Assembly (NCBI GenBank): GCA_045646965.1
Contig: JAZRLR010000034.1
Location: 1-64,000 of the forward strand
Direction: 5' to 3'
Length of the DNA: 64,000 bases
Origin: HGM04593 sp045646965
GTDB lineage: Bacteria; Bacteroidota; Bacteroidia; Bacteroidales; Bacteroidaceae
Shown piece after piece: positions 51,117 through 59,515 of the stretch; position 1 is the stretch's first letter, and each line of letters starts with the position of its first letter. The translations under genes and the position numbers were made by a program. The notes beneath the pieces are model-generated. The model saw nothing but the letters and a program-made list of their open reading frames with translations, was not told where the DNA came from and did not search any database.

Positions 51117-51536
51117 TTACCTATTCAGACAGGAGGAACAGACTCTGGTGATTATAAAATCGACATTTTCTACACAAAAGCCGTCGGGGGCATCCACGAC
51201 AGGGGGCGACAGCGGAGCGACACAGAAGGTGCGGCCACAGACGCGGCAGGTGGCGTGTATGTGGTGCGTGGAGCCGCTGTGATGCCCGTGTGCCTGCGAG
51301 AAACAGTACTTGCGCTTGCCGCTGCCGTCCTCGAAACTGTGCAGCAGCCGCTTTTCTTCGAAGAGGGTGAGGGTGCGAAAGATGGTACTGCGGTCGATGG
51401 TGGCAAAGTGCCTATAGAGCTCGTCGAGCGAGAAGGGGGCACCAAATTCCTCGATGCCCTTCACAATGAGCAGGCGCAGAGCCGTGGGACGCACGCCGTG
51501 CCCGCGCAATAAATATTCGTGTTTATTTGTTTCCAT
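51117..51536 (-). CDS. Fur-family metal regulator
   Basis: A 139-residue Fur/Zur-type protein from the Met at 51536 (METNKHEYLLRGHGVRPT). A winged helix (TALRLLIVKGIEEF, DRSTIFRTLTLFEEKRLLHS) precedes a metal-binding and dimer domain with HGHHSGSTHHIHATCRVCGR and a C-terminal CSSC. The two CxxC pairs form a structural zinc site. It is divergent from a Cu/Zn-type efflux permease, so it probably regulates that gene and itself. A palindrome overlaps its start of transcription. Whether it senses Zn, Fe or peroxide is not settled; His-richness favours Zn. Confidence 0.9.
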   Translation of the reverse strand: METNKHEYLLRGHGVRPTALRLLIVKGIEEFGAPFSLDELYRHFATIDRSTIFRTLTLFEEKRLLHSFEDGSGKRKYCFSQAHGHHSGSTHHIHATCRVCGRTFCVAPLSPPVVDAPDGFCVENVDFIITRVCSSCLNR

Positions 51537-51570
51537 ATAAAAGCCGCGCAACACAGACAAAAAAAACGTG

Positions 51571-51587
51571 TTTTGCTTGCAAAAATA
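51571..51587 (-). promoter_or_regulatory. fur promoter and overlapping operator-like palindrome
   Basis: The minus strand has TATTTTTG (51587-51580). Overlapping it is a perfect palindrome TTTTGC-TT-GCAAAA (51571-51584) at the expected transcription start. This placement suits autorepression by the encoded regulator. Operator identity is inferred. Confidence 0.45.
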
Positions 51588-51652
51588 GTCTAAATTTAAA
51601 AAAGCAGAGCAGAGAGCAGAGCTTTTGCAACCGAATTGTAGAAATTTAACAT

Positions 51653-51660
51653 TACTTTTA
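51653..51660 (+). promoter_or_regulatory. Possible promoter -7 box of efflux permease
   Basis: TACTTTTA followed by CAG, 26 nt before the ATG at 51686. Confidence 0.4.
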
Positions 51661-51685
51661 CAGCGTAAAAAACAAAAGACAAGCT

Positions 51686-52936
51686 ATGAGAGAGATTTTT
51701 GAACTTGTGAACCAGATGGCGCCATATATTCTGCTGGGATTTTTCCTTGCAGGCGTAATGCACGCCTTTGTACCTCACAGCCTCTACCGCAAATATCTCG
51801 GTGGCGGCTCGTTGCGTTCGGTCGCAAATGCCACGCTGCTCGGTATACCCCTGCCGCTCTGCTCCTGCGGTGTGATACCCACGGCAATGTCGTTGCGCAA
51901 GGAGGGAGCTTCGAAAGGGGCAACTACGGCGTTTCTTATATCTACCCCGCAAACAGGTATCGACTCTATAATTGCCACCTACTCGCTTATGGGACTGCCC
52001 TTTGCACTGCTGCGCCCGCTGGCGGCAATTGCCACGGCAATTGCAGGCGGGTTTCTTGTGTCGAAGCTCACCCACGAGGAAAGCGAAAGCCCCGCCGCTC
52101 AAAGCGGACTGCAGGCCGAAGAGGAGAAAAAGAGTTTCGCCCAAAGAATTGCCATCGCGCTGCGATATGCCTTTGTGGAGATGATGCAGGACATAGGCAA
52201 ATGGCTTGTGGCAGGCCTTGTGATTGCGGGGCTCATCACGGTGTTTGTTCCAAGCTCTTTCTTTGAAATATTTGCACAGAGTTCCCTCTTGAGTATGCTC
52301 CTGGTGCTTACCCTTGCAATCCCTATGTACCTGTGTGCCACGGGCTCCATACCCATAGCCGTGGCTCTTATGCTCAAAGGTCTCTCACCCGGCACCGCCC
52401 TGGTGCTTCTTATGGCGGGGCCCGCAGTAAACGCAGCCTCTATGCTTGTGATAAGCAAGGTGATGGGGCGACGCACGCTTGCCATATACCTCGGAAGCAT
52501 TGTGGCGGGAGCGGTCTGCTTCGGCCTTGCGATAGATCACCTGCTGCCCCGCGAGTGGTTCCTGAAGCCTCTTGCCACAATACACTCGCACTGCCACGCC
52601 GACACAAACTATTTTAACACAGCCTGCAGCGTGGTGCTGCTCGCACTGCTCATAAACGCCTTCGTACAGCGCTACCGCCACAAGGGCGAGTGCAATTGCG
52701 GCCACGACGAAGAGAGCTGCACAGCGTGCGCCGCAAGCCGTGTGTTCGAAGTGGAGGGTATGGCCTGCAACCACTGCAAGGCCAACGTGGAAAAAGCCCT
52801 CAAAGGCATAGAAGGCGTGGAGAGCGCCGAGGCCGACCTGCTCACGGGCAGAACAACCGTCACGGGCTCGTTCAACAAAGAGGAGGCCGTGAAAGCCGTG
52901 GAGGCACTCGGCTTTTCTATACGCGAGGCGGAGTAA
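51686..52936 (+). CDS. Metal efflux permease of the UPF0718 family with C-terminal HMA domain
   Basis: A 416-residue permease with two blocks of transmembrane helices (MAPYILLGFFLAGVMHAF, PLCSCGVIPTAMSLRKEG and, in the second half, LVLLMAGPAVNAASMLVI). It has the DUF318/UPF0718 Cys motif CSCGV. A C-terminal ferredoxin-like heavy-metal domain follows with GMACNHCKANVEKAL (CxxC). The His/Cys-rich linker CNCGHDEESCTACAA joins them. This is the SO_0444-type Cu/Zn efflux layout. Divergent from a Fur-family gene that likely controls it. Confidence 0.87.
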   Translation: MREIFELVNQMAPYILLGFFLAGVMHAFVPHSLYRKYLGGGSLRSVANATLLGIPLPLCSCGVIPTAMSLRKEGASKGATTAFLISTPQTGIDSIIATYSLMGLPFALLRPLAAIATAIAGGFLVSKLTHEESESPAAQSGLQAEEEKKSFAQRIAIALRYAFVEMMQDIGKWLVAGLVIAGLITVFVPSSFFEIFAQSSLLSMLLVLTLAIPMYLCATGSIPIAVALMLKGLSPGTALVLLMAGPAVNAASMLVISKVMGRRTLAIYLGSIVAGAVCFGLAIDHLLPREWFLKPLATIHSHCHADTNYFNTACSVVLLALLINAFVQRYRHKGECNCGHDEESCTACAASRVFEVEGMACNHCKANVEKALKGIEGVESAEADLLTGRTTVTGSFNKEEAVKAVEALGFSIREAE

Positions 52937-53035
52937 AAACCGCATTTCGGGCGCACAACGCCGCCGCAAGAGAGATTTTACCTGCAAGGGAATCTTTTTT
53001 GCAAAAAAATGTGGACATATAAAAGTTATTTTGCG

Positions 53036-53043
53036 TATGTTTG
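53036..53043 (+). promoter_or_regulatory. Promoter -7 box of AspT-like transporter gene
   Basis: TATGTTTG followed by CAG, 26 nt before the ATG at 53069. The -33 element is weak. Confidence 0.5.
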
Positions 53044-53068
53044 CAGATAGGCGACAAATTGCGACCAA

Positions 53069-54730
53069 ATGGAATTATTTAATTCTCTCTTCATAGAACA
53101 CTCGGCACTGCAAGCGATAATTGTGCTGTCGATTATCTCGGCAATAGGAATATTGCTTGGAAAAGTGCGTGTGTGCGGTATCTCACTGGGTATAACCTTT
53201 GTATTTTTTATCGGAATCTTTGCGGGACACATAGGATTGAGCATCGACAGCCGTATGCTCAAATATGCCGAATCGTTCGGCCTTGTGCTGTTTGTCTATG
53301 CGCTCGGCCTGCAGGTGGGCCCGGGATTCTTCAGTTCTATGCGTCGCGAAGGCACAAGGCTGCTGCTACCCTCGCTCGGTGTGGTGCTCACAGGCACGGC
53401 TCTTGCCATTGCGGCAAGCTATGCCTGCGGTGTCTCCATAGCCGATATGTCGGGGATTCTGTGTGGAGCGACCACAAACACCCCCGCTCTTGCCGCCGCA
53501 CAGCAGACACTTACCCAGATGGGGCTCGACGGCAGCGGTGCAGCACTCAGCTGCGCGCTCACCTACCCGCTCGGCGTGGTGGGAGTTATATTTGCTATGC
53601 TTTTTCTGCGTCGTTTCCTTGTGATAAAGAGCGACTTGAGAGAGCCCGACGGGGAGCACAAGAAGAATGTCTTTGTGGCGAGCTACAGAGTGACAAACCC
53701 CGGAATCTTCAACAAAAGCGTGAGCGAGATTGCCGCGGGCAGCCAGCACCGATTTGTAATTTCGCGCCTGTGGCGCGGAGGCCACGTTATGATACCCACG
53801 GGCGATAAGAAGGTGAGACAGAACGACATTCTCCTCATTATAACTAAACCCGAGGACACCGAGGCGCTGCGCATAATATTCGGCGAGCAGGAAAACAAAG
53901 ACTGGAACTCGGAGAGCATCGACTGGAACAAAATAGACAGCCAGCTCGTAGCGCAGTCTATACTTGTGACACGTCCCGAGATAAACGGAAAGAAACTCTC
54001 GTCGCTGCGCCTGCGAAACAACTACGGCATAAACATAAGCCGTGTGTATCGCTCGGGCGTGGAGCTGCTTGCAACACCCGAGTTGCGTCTGCAGATGGGC
54101 GACAGGCTCACGGTGGTGGGCGAGGCGCCAAATATTCACAATGTGGAGAAGATACTCGGCAACGCCGAGAAGAACCTCTACGAGCCAAACCTCGTAGCTG
54201 TGTTCATAGGAATTATTCTGGGACTTGCGGTGGGAAGCATACCCTTTGCCGTGCCCGGCGTAGCGCTGCCAGTGAAGCTGGGACTCGCGGGCGGCCCCAT
54301 ACTTATGGGAATTCTCATAGGCACATTCGGCCCGCGCCTGCATATGGTGACCTACACCACACAGAGCGCAAATATGATGCTGCGAGCTATAGGACTGAAC
54401 CTCTACCTCGCCTGCCTGGGACTCGACGCAGGAGCTCATTTCTTTGAGACCGTGGTACGCCCCGAGGGTGCCCTGTGGCTCTTCCTTGGCCTTATGATAA
54501 CCTTTGTACCCACCGTTCTTATGGGAGCGATTGCTCTGCGCGTGCAGAAACTCGACTTCGGCTCGGTGACAGGTATAATGTGCGGTTCTATGGCAAACCC
54601 TATGGCGCTCAACTATGCCAACGAGACCATTGATAGCGACAACCCCGCCGTAGCCTACGCCACGGTGTACCCCGTGTGCATCTTCCTGCGTGTGATTATA
54701 ATTCAAGTAGTTATCACGCTTTTGGTATGA
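53069..54730 (+). CDS. AspT/YidE-family transporter with RCK domains
   Basis: A 553-residue inner-membrane protein. Two AspT/YidE duplication domains (about five helices each, residues 10-180 and 375-550) flank two RCK/TrkA-C domains (VSEIAAGSQHRFVISRLWRG; KKLSSLRLRNNYGINISRVY). Motifs LFVYALGLQVGPGFF and LACLGLDAGAHFF are typical. AspT exchanges aspartate for alanine; substrates of YidE/YbjL relatives are unknown. A GH95 fucosidase follows 20 bp downstream, probably on the same transcript. Confidence 0.9.
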   Translation: MELFNSLFIEHSALQAIIVLSIISAIGILLGKVRVCGISLGITFVFFIGIFAGHIGLSIDSRMLKYAESFGLVLFVYALGLQVGPGFFSSMRREGTRLLLPSLGVVLTGTALAIAASYACGVSIADMSGILCGATTNTPALAAAQQTLTQMGLDGSGAALSCALTYPLGVVGVIFAMLFLRRFLVIKSDLREPDGEHKKNVFVASYRVTNPGIFNKSVSEIAAGSQHRFVISRLWRGGHVMIPTGDKKVRQNDILLIITKPEDTEALRIIFGEQENKDWNSESIDWNKIDSQLVAQSILVTRPEINGKKLSSLRLRNNYGINISRVYRSGVELLATPELRLQMGDRLTVVGEAPNIHNVEKILGNAEKNLYEPNLVAVFIGIILGLAVGSIPFAVPGVALPVKLGLAGGPILMGILIGTFGPRLHMVTYTTQSANMMLRAIGLNLYLACLGLDAGAHFFETVVRPEGALWLFLGLMITFVPTVLMGAIALRVQKLDFGSVTGIMCGSMANPMALNYANETIDSDNPAVAYATVYPVCIFLRVIIIQVVITLLV

Positions 54731-54750
54731 CAAATATAATATTAAGAAAT

Positions 54751-57255
54751 ATGAAAAAACTGTTTTTAACTATCGCAAGCATTGCCTTGGCTATCACCCT
54801 CGAGGCGCAGACAAACTACACAAACGGGCTCTCGGTGTGGTTCGACCAGCCCACTACCCTCAAAGGACGCGCTATATGGTATGGCGGACGCCCCGACCTG
54901 TGGCAGGGCAAGAACAAACCCGAATGGGCAGGCGATGCAGCCTACAACGCCGACCAGGAGTGGGAGTCGCAGTCGTTACCCATAGGTAACGGAAGCATAG
55001 GCGCAAATATTCTCGGTTCTCTGGAGGCCGAGCGCATTACCTTCAACGAAAAGACCTTGTGGCGCGGAGGCCCCAACACCGAGGGCGGCGCCGACTACTA
55101 CTGGAATGTAAACAAACAGTCGGCACACCTGCTCGATGATATACGCAAGGCCTTCACCGAGGGCGACGATGCAAAGGCGGCGAAACTCACACGCGAGAAT
55201 TTCAACAGCACAGCATCTTATGAGTACTACGGAGAAAAACCCTTCCGATTTGGTAACTTCACCACAATGGGAGAGTTCTACATTGAGACAGGGCACAGTA
55301 TGGTGGGGCTCGGCGACTACAAGCGCGTTCTCTCGCTCGACTCGGCTTTGGCTGTGGTGCAGTACCGCAAGGACGGCATCGACTTTGAACGCAAATATTT
55401 TGTATCGTACCCCGCCAACGTGCTTGCAGTGAAATACAGCGCAAGCAAGGGAGGCTCGCAGAACCTCATTTTAAGCTATGAGCCAAACCCCGTATCGGAG
55501 GGCACTATGGAGAGCGACGGCGACAACGGACTTGTCTTCAAGGCACGCCTCGACAATAACAGTATGCAGTACACCGTGCGCGTGAAGGCTGTGACAAAGG
55601 GCGGCAAAATACAGGTAAAGGAGGGACGAATACACATTGACGAGGCCGACGAGGTTATCTTCTACATAACCGCCGATACCGACTACAAGATTAATTTCGC
55701 CCCCGACTTCAAAGACGCGAAGGCCTATGTGGGCGTGAACCCCGACCTCACCACCGAGGAGTGGATAAACGCAGCTCTCGCCAAAGGATACGACGAGCTT
55801 TACAAAGAGCACTACGCCGACTACGCGGCACTCTTCAACCGCGTGCAACTCGACATAAACCCCAACGGCCCCACCACACTCGAGTTCCCCGGTGTGGCAA
55901 ACCTCTCTACCCCCAAGCGTCTCAAGAGCTACCGCACCGGCAAGCCCGACTACGCGCTCGAGAAGCTCTACTACCAGTTTGGACGCTACCTGCTCATAGC
56001 AAGTTCGCGCCCAGGCAATATGCCCGCCAACTTGCAGGGCTTGTGGCACAACAATGTAGACGGCCCGTGGCGTGTCGATTACCACAATAACATAAACCTG
56101 CAGATGAACTACTGGCCCGCCTGCGCCACAAACCTCGACGAGTGCGTGCTGCCGCTTATCGATTTCATAAAGACACTAATTAAACCGGGTGAGGTGACAG
56201 CGAAATCCTATTTCGGTGCAAGAGGCTGGACCGCAAGCATTTCAAGCAATATCTTCGGATTCACAGCGCCCCTCATAAGCCAGGATATGTCGTGGAACTT
56301 CAACCCTATGGCAGGCCCGTGGCTCGCCACACACGTGTGGGACTACTACGACTACACACGCGACAAAAAATTCCTCAAGGAGACAGGCTACGAGATTATA
56401 AAAAACAGCGCCATATTTGCCACCGACTACCTGTGGAAGAGAGAGGACGGCAGCTACACCGCGGCACCCTCTACATCGCCCGAGCACGGCCCCATAGACC
56501 AGGGAGCTACATTTGTGCACGCCGTAGTGCGCGAGATTCTGCTCGACGCCATTGAGGCGGCAAAGACCTTGGGCACCGACAAGAAGCTCCGTGCCGAGTG
56601 GCAGAACGTGCTCGACAACCTCGTGCCCTACAAGACAGGCCGTTACGGACAGCTTATGGAGTGGAGCAAAGACATAGACGACCCCAAAGACCAGCACCGT
56701 CACGTGAACCACCTCTTCGGTCTGCACCCCGGACACACAATCTCGCCCGTCACCACACCCCTGCTTGCCGAGGCTTCGAGAATTGTGCTCGTACACCGCG
56801 GCGACGGCGCAACAGGCTGGAGTATGGGCTGGAAACTGAATCAGTGGGCACGCCTGCACGACGGAAACCACGCATATACGCTCTTTGGCAACCTGCTCAA
56901 GAACGGAACGCTCGACAATCTATGGGACACACACGCCCCCTTCCAGATAGACGGAAACTTCGGAGGCACGGCAGGCGTCACCGAGATGCTTATGCAGAGC
57001 CATATGGGCTTCATACACATTCTGCCCGCCCTGCCCGATGCGTGGAGCGACGGAGAAATTAAAGGAATCTGCGCAAAGGGAGGCTTCGAGCTCGACATAA
57101 AATGGGCAGACAACAAACCCGCAGAGATTACGGTGAGGTCGAAGAACGGAGAGCGTTGCAACCTGCGATATGGCGACAGCACCCTCTCGTTCGGCACAAA
57201 GAAAGGCAAGAGCTACAAAATAATTCTACAGGGCGACAAACTGAAAAAAGCCTGA
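54751..57255 (+). CDS. GH95 alpha-L-fucosidase
   Basis: The start at 54751 gives a signal peptide (LFLTIASIALAITLEAQ) and 834 residues. N-terminal beta domain with SLPIGNGSIGANILG and TLWRGGPNTEGGADYYW. An (alpha/alpha)6 barrel follows with PANLQGLWHNNVDGPWRVDY, MAGPWLATHVWDYY, STSPEHGPIDQGAT, RGDGATGWSMGWK and HAPFQIDGNFGGTAGV. GH95 enzymes hydrolyse Fuc-alpha-1,2-Gal of H antigen, milk oligosaccharides and mucin; some act on other L-sugars. Upstream in-frame ATGs overlap the transporter gene and are rejected. Probably periplasmic. Confidence 0.94.
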   Translation: MKKLFLTIASIALAITLEAQTNYTNGLSVWFDQPTTLKGRAIWYGGRPDLWQGKNKPEWAGDAAYNADQEWESQSLPIGNGSIGANILGSLEAERITFNEKTLWRGGPNTEGGADYYWNVNKQSAHLLDDIRKAFTEGDDAKAAKLTRENFNSTASYEYYGEKPFRFGNFTTMGEFYIETGHSMVGLGDYKRVLSLDSALAVVQYRKDGIDFERKYFVSYPANVLAVKYSASKGGSQNLILSYEPNPVSEGTMESDGDNGLVFKARLDNNSMQYTVRVKAVTKGGKIQVKEGRIHIDEADEVIFYITADTDYKINFAPDFKDAKAYVGVNPDLTTEEWINAALAKGYDELYKEHYADYAALFNRVQLDINPNGPTTLEFPGVANLSTPKRLKSYRTGKPDYALEKLYYQFGRYLLIASSRPGNMPANLQGLWHNNVDGPWRVDYHNNINLQMNYWPACATNLDECVLPLIDFIKTLIKPGEVTAKSYFGARGWTASISSNIFGFTAPLISQDMSWNFNPMAGPWLATHVWDYYDYTRDKKFLKETGYEIIKNSAIFATDYLWKREDGSYTAAPSTSPEHGPIDQGATFVHAVVREILLDAIEAAKTLGTDKKLRAEWQNVLDNLVPYKTGRYGQLMEWSKDIDDPKDQHRHVNHLFGLHPGHTISPVTTPLLAEASRIVLVHRGDGATGWSMGWKLNQWARLHDGNHAYTLFGNLLKNGTLDNLWDTHAPFQIDGNFGGTAGVTEMLMQSHMGFIHILPALPDAWSDGEIKGICAKGGFELDIKWADNKPAEITVRSKNGERCNLRYGDSTLSFGTKKGKSYKIILQGDKLKKA

Positions 57256-57262
57256 AAAACAA

Positions 57263-57290
57263 GATGAAAGACGGCGCGCCGTCTTTCATC
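57263..57290. terminator. Perfect palindrome, probable terminator after GH95 gene
   Basis: GATGAAAGACGGCG and its exact complement abut with no loop base (28 nt), followed by GTTT. The T-run is short, so efficiency is uncertain and the nuclease gene may be read through. Confidence 0.5.
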
Positions 57291-57305
57291 GTTTAAAGAG
57301 ACTAT

Positions 57306-58133
57306 ATGGCAAAAAAAACGAATAAAAAGAGAAGTTCAAAAGGAATGGGCGCAGTCGGCAAGATGGCTGTGATAATAATTGTGTCGCTGCTTGGCGCGGC
57401 GTTGAGCCGATACCTGCCACAGGAGACAGGCGACCATCTGCCGTGTGACGACCTTGCCACGCCCCTCTTCACCACAAGCACAAACAGCCAGATAATAAAG
57501 CACAAAGGCTACACGGTGTCGTATAACACCGACACGCGCAACCCCAACTGGGTGGGATATACCCTCACCGACGAGGAGGTGCAGGGAACCGTGAAACGCG
57601 ACGACGGCTTTTGTTGCGACCCGCAGGTGAAGGGCGCGCAGGCCTGTGACGAAGACTACAAGAATTCGGGGTATGACCGCGGGCACCTTGCCCCCGCTGC
57701 CGATATGAAATGGAGCAAAGAGGCTATGGAAGAGAGCTTTTATTTGAGCAACGTCTCGCCACAAAACAAAAACCTCAACCGCGGCGTGTGGAAAAAGCTC
57801 GAGGAACTGTGCCGCGACAAGGCCGAGCTGTACGGCGAGGTTGTGATTGTGACAGGCCCCGTCTTTAACGGAAAGAAGCACAAGACCATAGGCGAGAACC
57901 GTGTGGCCGTGCCCGACGCTTTCTTCAAGGTGGTATTGAGCAACTACAACGGCAAGCCGCGCGCCGTGGGTTTCTACTTTAAAAACAAGGCGGGCAAGAA
58001 AAAACTGAAAGAGTATGCAAAAAGCATAGATGAGATAGAGGCGATAACCTCGCTCGATTTCTTCTCCTCCCTACCCGACGACATAGAAGATGAGATAGAA
58101 AAGAGCTTCAGCGCCCCCTTCTGGGGCATTTGA
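57306..58133 (+). CDS. DNA/RNA non-specific endonuclease (NUC family)
   Basis: A 275-residue protein. An N-terminal basic patch and hydrophobic helix (MGAVGKMAVIIIVSLLGAAL) act as a signal anchor. The beta-beta-alpha-metal nuclease domain has the DRGH motif (YDRGHLAPAADMKWS) and SNVSPQNKNLNRGVWKKLE, with Asn ligand. These secreted nucleases degrade DNA and RNA for nutrients or biofilm DNA. Three bp before an MBL-fold gene, same strand. Confidence 0.93.
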   Translation: MAKKTNKKRSSKGMGAVGKMAVIIIVSLLGAALSRYLPQETGDHLPCDDLATPLFTTSTNSQIIKHKGYTVSYNTDTRNPNWVGYTLTDEEVQGTVKRDDGFCCDPQVKGAQACDEDYKNSGYDRGHLAPAADMKWSKEAMEESFYLSNVSPQNKNLNRGVWKKLEELCRDKAELYGEVVIVTGPVFNGKKHKTIGENRVAVPDAFFKVVLSNYNGKPRAVGFYFKNKAGKKKLKEYAKSIDEIEAITSLDFFSSLPDDIEDEIEKSFSAPFWGI

Positions 58134-58136
58134 CCT

Positions 58137-58964
58137 ATGAAGATTCACATCCTCACAGACAACACCCCCTCGCAGGCTCACCCGCAGCTGATTGCAGAGC
58201 ACGGGCTCTCGCTCTACATAGAGAGCGACGGGCCGGATATTTTGTGCGACACAGGGGTGAGCGGCATATACGCTGCAAATGCCCGCGCAATGGGCATAGA
58301 GCCCCAAAGAGCCGACTTTCTTTTTCTCTCACACGGGCACAACGACCACTGCGGCGGCACAGCCACCTTTCTACGAGAGAGCGAAGCGCCCATATATGTG
58401 CACAAAGAGGCCTTTGAGGGGGCATTTCACTCCACCAGGCGTGGCGGCAGACGCTCCATAAGCAGCGACAGAGAGCTGCCACAGCTGTACCCCGGGAGAT
58501 TCAGGTTGCTCGGCGGCACAACCGCCGTGGCACAAGGCGTCACGGCTGTACAATGTGCCGAGGAGATGTGCTCCACCCCGCTCGGCAACAGGTTTCTCAC
58601 AAGAGAGGTCGATGGCAAGGACATACCCGACGATTTCGTGCACGAGCTGTCGCTTACCATAGAGACACCCAAGGGGCTTGTAATTATTTCGCCCTGCTCG
58701 CACCGCGGAGCCGTGAATATAATGAAGAGCTGCTGCGAGGCCACAGGCTGCAACGAGGTGTATGCCTTTGTGGGAGGCCTGCACTTTGTAGAGAGCGAAG
58801 AGACCGCCCACGAGGTTGCCACATTCAAAAGAGAGGTGGAAGAGCACTTCCCCCGCTGCAAGGTAATCACGGGGCACTGCACCTGCGACAAGGCAAAGAG
58901 CCTGCTCGCGCAGACGATGCCGCAGGTGACATTCTTTGCCACGGGCGACACAATAGAGCTATAG
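58137..58964 (+). CDS. MBL-fold metallohydrolase (COG1237-like)
   Basis: A 275-residue protein with the metallo-beta-lactamase motif SHGHNDHCGG (HxHxDH), a distant SPCSHRGAVNI, GGLHF and TGHCTCDKAKSL. It resembles the family annotated as dihydropterin-ribofuranosylaminobenzene phosphate synthase-like. No reaction can be assigned. It ends in a 6-bp overlap with the convergent thioredoxin gene. Confidence 0.85.
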   Translation: MKIHILTDNTPSQAHPQLIAEHGLSLYIESDGPDILCDTGVSGIYAANARAMGIEPQRADFLFLSHGHNDHCGGTATFLRESEAPIYVHKEAFEGAFHSTRRGGRRSISSDRELPQLYPGRFRLLGGTTAVAQGVTAVQCAEEMCSTPLGNRFLTREVDGKDIPDDFVHELSLTIETPKGLVIISPCSHRGAVNIMKSCCEATGCNEVYAFVGGLHFVESEETAHEVATFKREVEEHFPRCKVITGHCTCDKAKSLLAQTMPQVTFFATGDTIEL

Positions 58965-59330
58965 CAGCGTCTCGGCAGGCAGGAGCCCCTCCACAAGTCT
59001 CTTCACGTGTGCCCTGTCGAGAGCTCCCACCACACGCTGCAAATGTCCGTCACGAGCAAAGAGTATGAGTGTGGGAATGGAGCGTATGTCAAACAGAGCC
59101 GCAAGCTCATTCTCCTCGTCCACGTTCACCTTGTAAAAATCAACCTTTTCATCGTATTCACCGGCAAGTTCCGCAAAGATGGGCGCAAGGGCATTGCAAG
59201 GCGGGCACCAGTCGGCGTAAAAGTCGATTACAGCCGCCTTGTCGCCCAAAAAAACAAAACTACCGGGAGCGGAGCCGGCCTTGGCCACCTTGGCAAGGAA
59301 CTCCTTTTTTGTCAAATGTTCTATAGCCAT
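58959..59330 (-). CDS. trxA: Thioredoxin with WCPPC active site
   Basis: Start 59330 (MAIEHLTKKEFLAKVAKAG) gives 123 residues. The thioredoxin fold is clear: VIDFYADWCPPCNALAPIFA, YKVNVDEENELAALFDI, RSIPTLILF with cis-Pro. The active site is WCPPC instead of the standard WCGPC, which usually raises redox potential. No signal peptide, so it is cytoplasmic. Promoter not evident. The 3' end overlaps the MBL gene by 6 bp. Confidence 0.92.
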   Translation of the reverse strand: MAIEHLTKKEFLAKVAKAGSAPGSFVFLGDKAAVIDFYADWCPPCNALAPIFAELAGEYDEKVDFYKVNVDEENELAALFDIRSIPTLILFARDGHLQRVVGALDRAHVKRLVEGLLPAETLL

Positions 59331-59440
59331 ATAAAAAAGCATTTCAAGGGTGGGTTACACCGTTACACATTATTCTGTCACCGGATAAACAAAAAAGATT
59401 GCCAAATTATCGACTGCACACGCAAATAAAAGCCCTCTTT

Positions 59441-59472
59441 TTTGATACTTTAAATAATTTAAAGTAGTTTAG
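59441..59472 (+). promoter_or_regulatory. Promoter of DASS-porin-GH84 operon with embedded palindrome
   Basis: TTTG (59441-59444), 20 bp and TAGTTTAG (59465-59472). The spacer holds a perfect 19-bp inverted repeat ACTTTAAA-TAA-TTTAAAGT (59447-59465), positioned as a repressor operator would be. No regulator gene adjoins. The 59331-59440 stretch holds no gene. Confidence 0.6.
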
Positions 59473-59515
59473 CAGACGCTAACCATAAAACAAACAAAAA
59501 AAGAGGCGACAAACT

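Noticed and set aside
51058..51282. 74-codon plus-strand frame beginning 51058
   Set aside because: Overlaps the Fur-family gene antisense, no promoter, no recognisable sequence.
53366..54733. 455-codon open frame antisense to the AspT-like gene
   Set aside because: It mirrors the codon bias of the real gene on the other strand, is rich in His/Tyr/Cys, has no domain and no promoter. The sense strand encodes a recognisable transporter.
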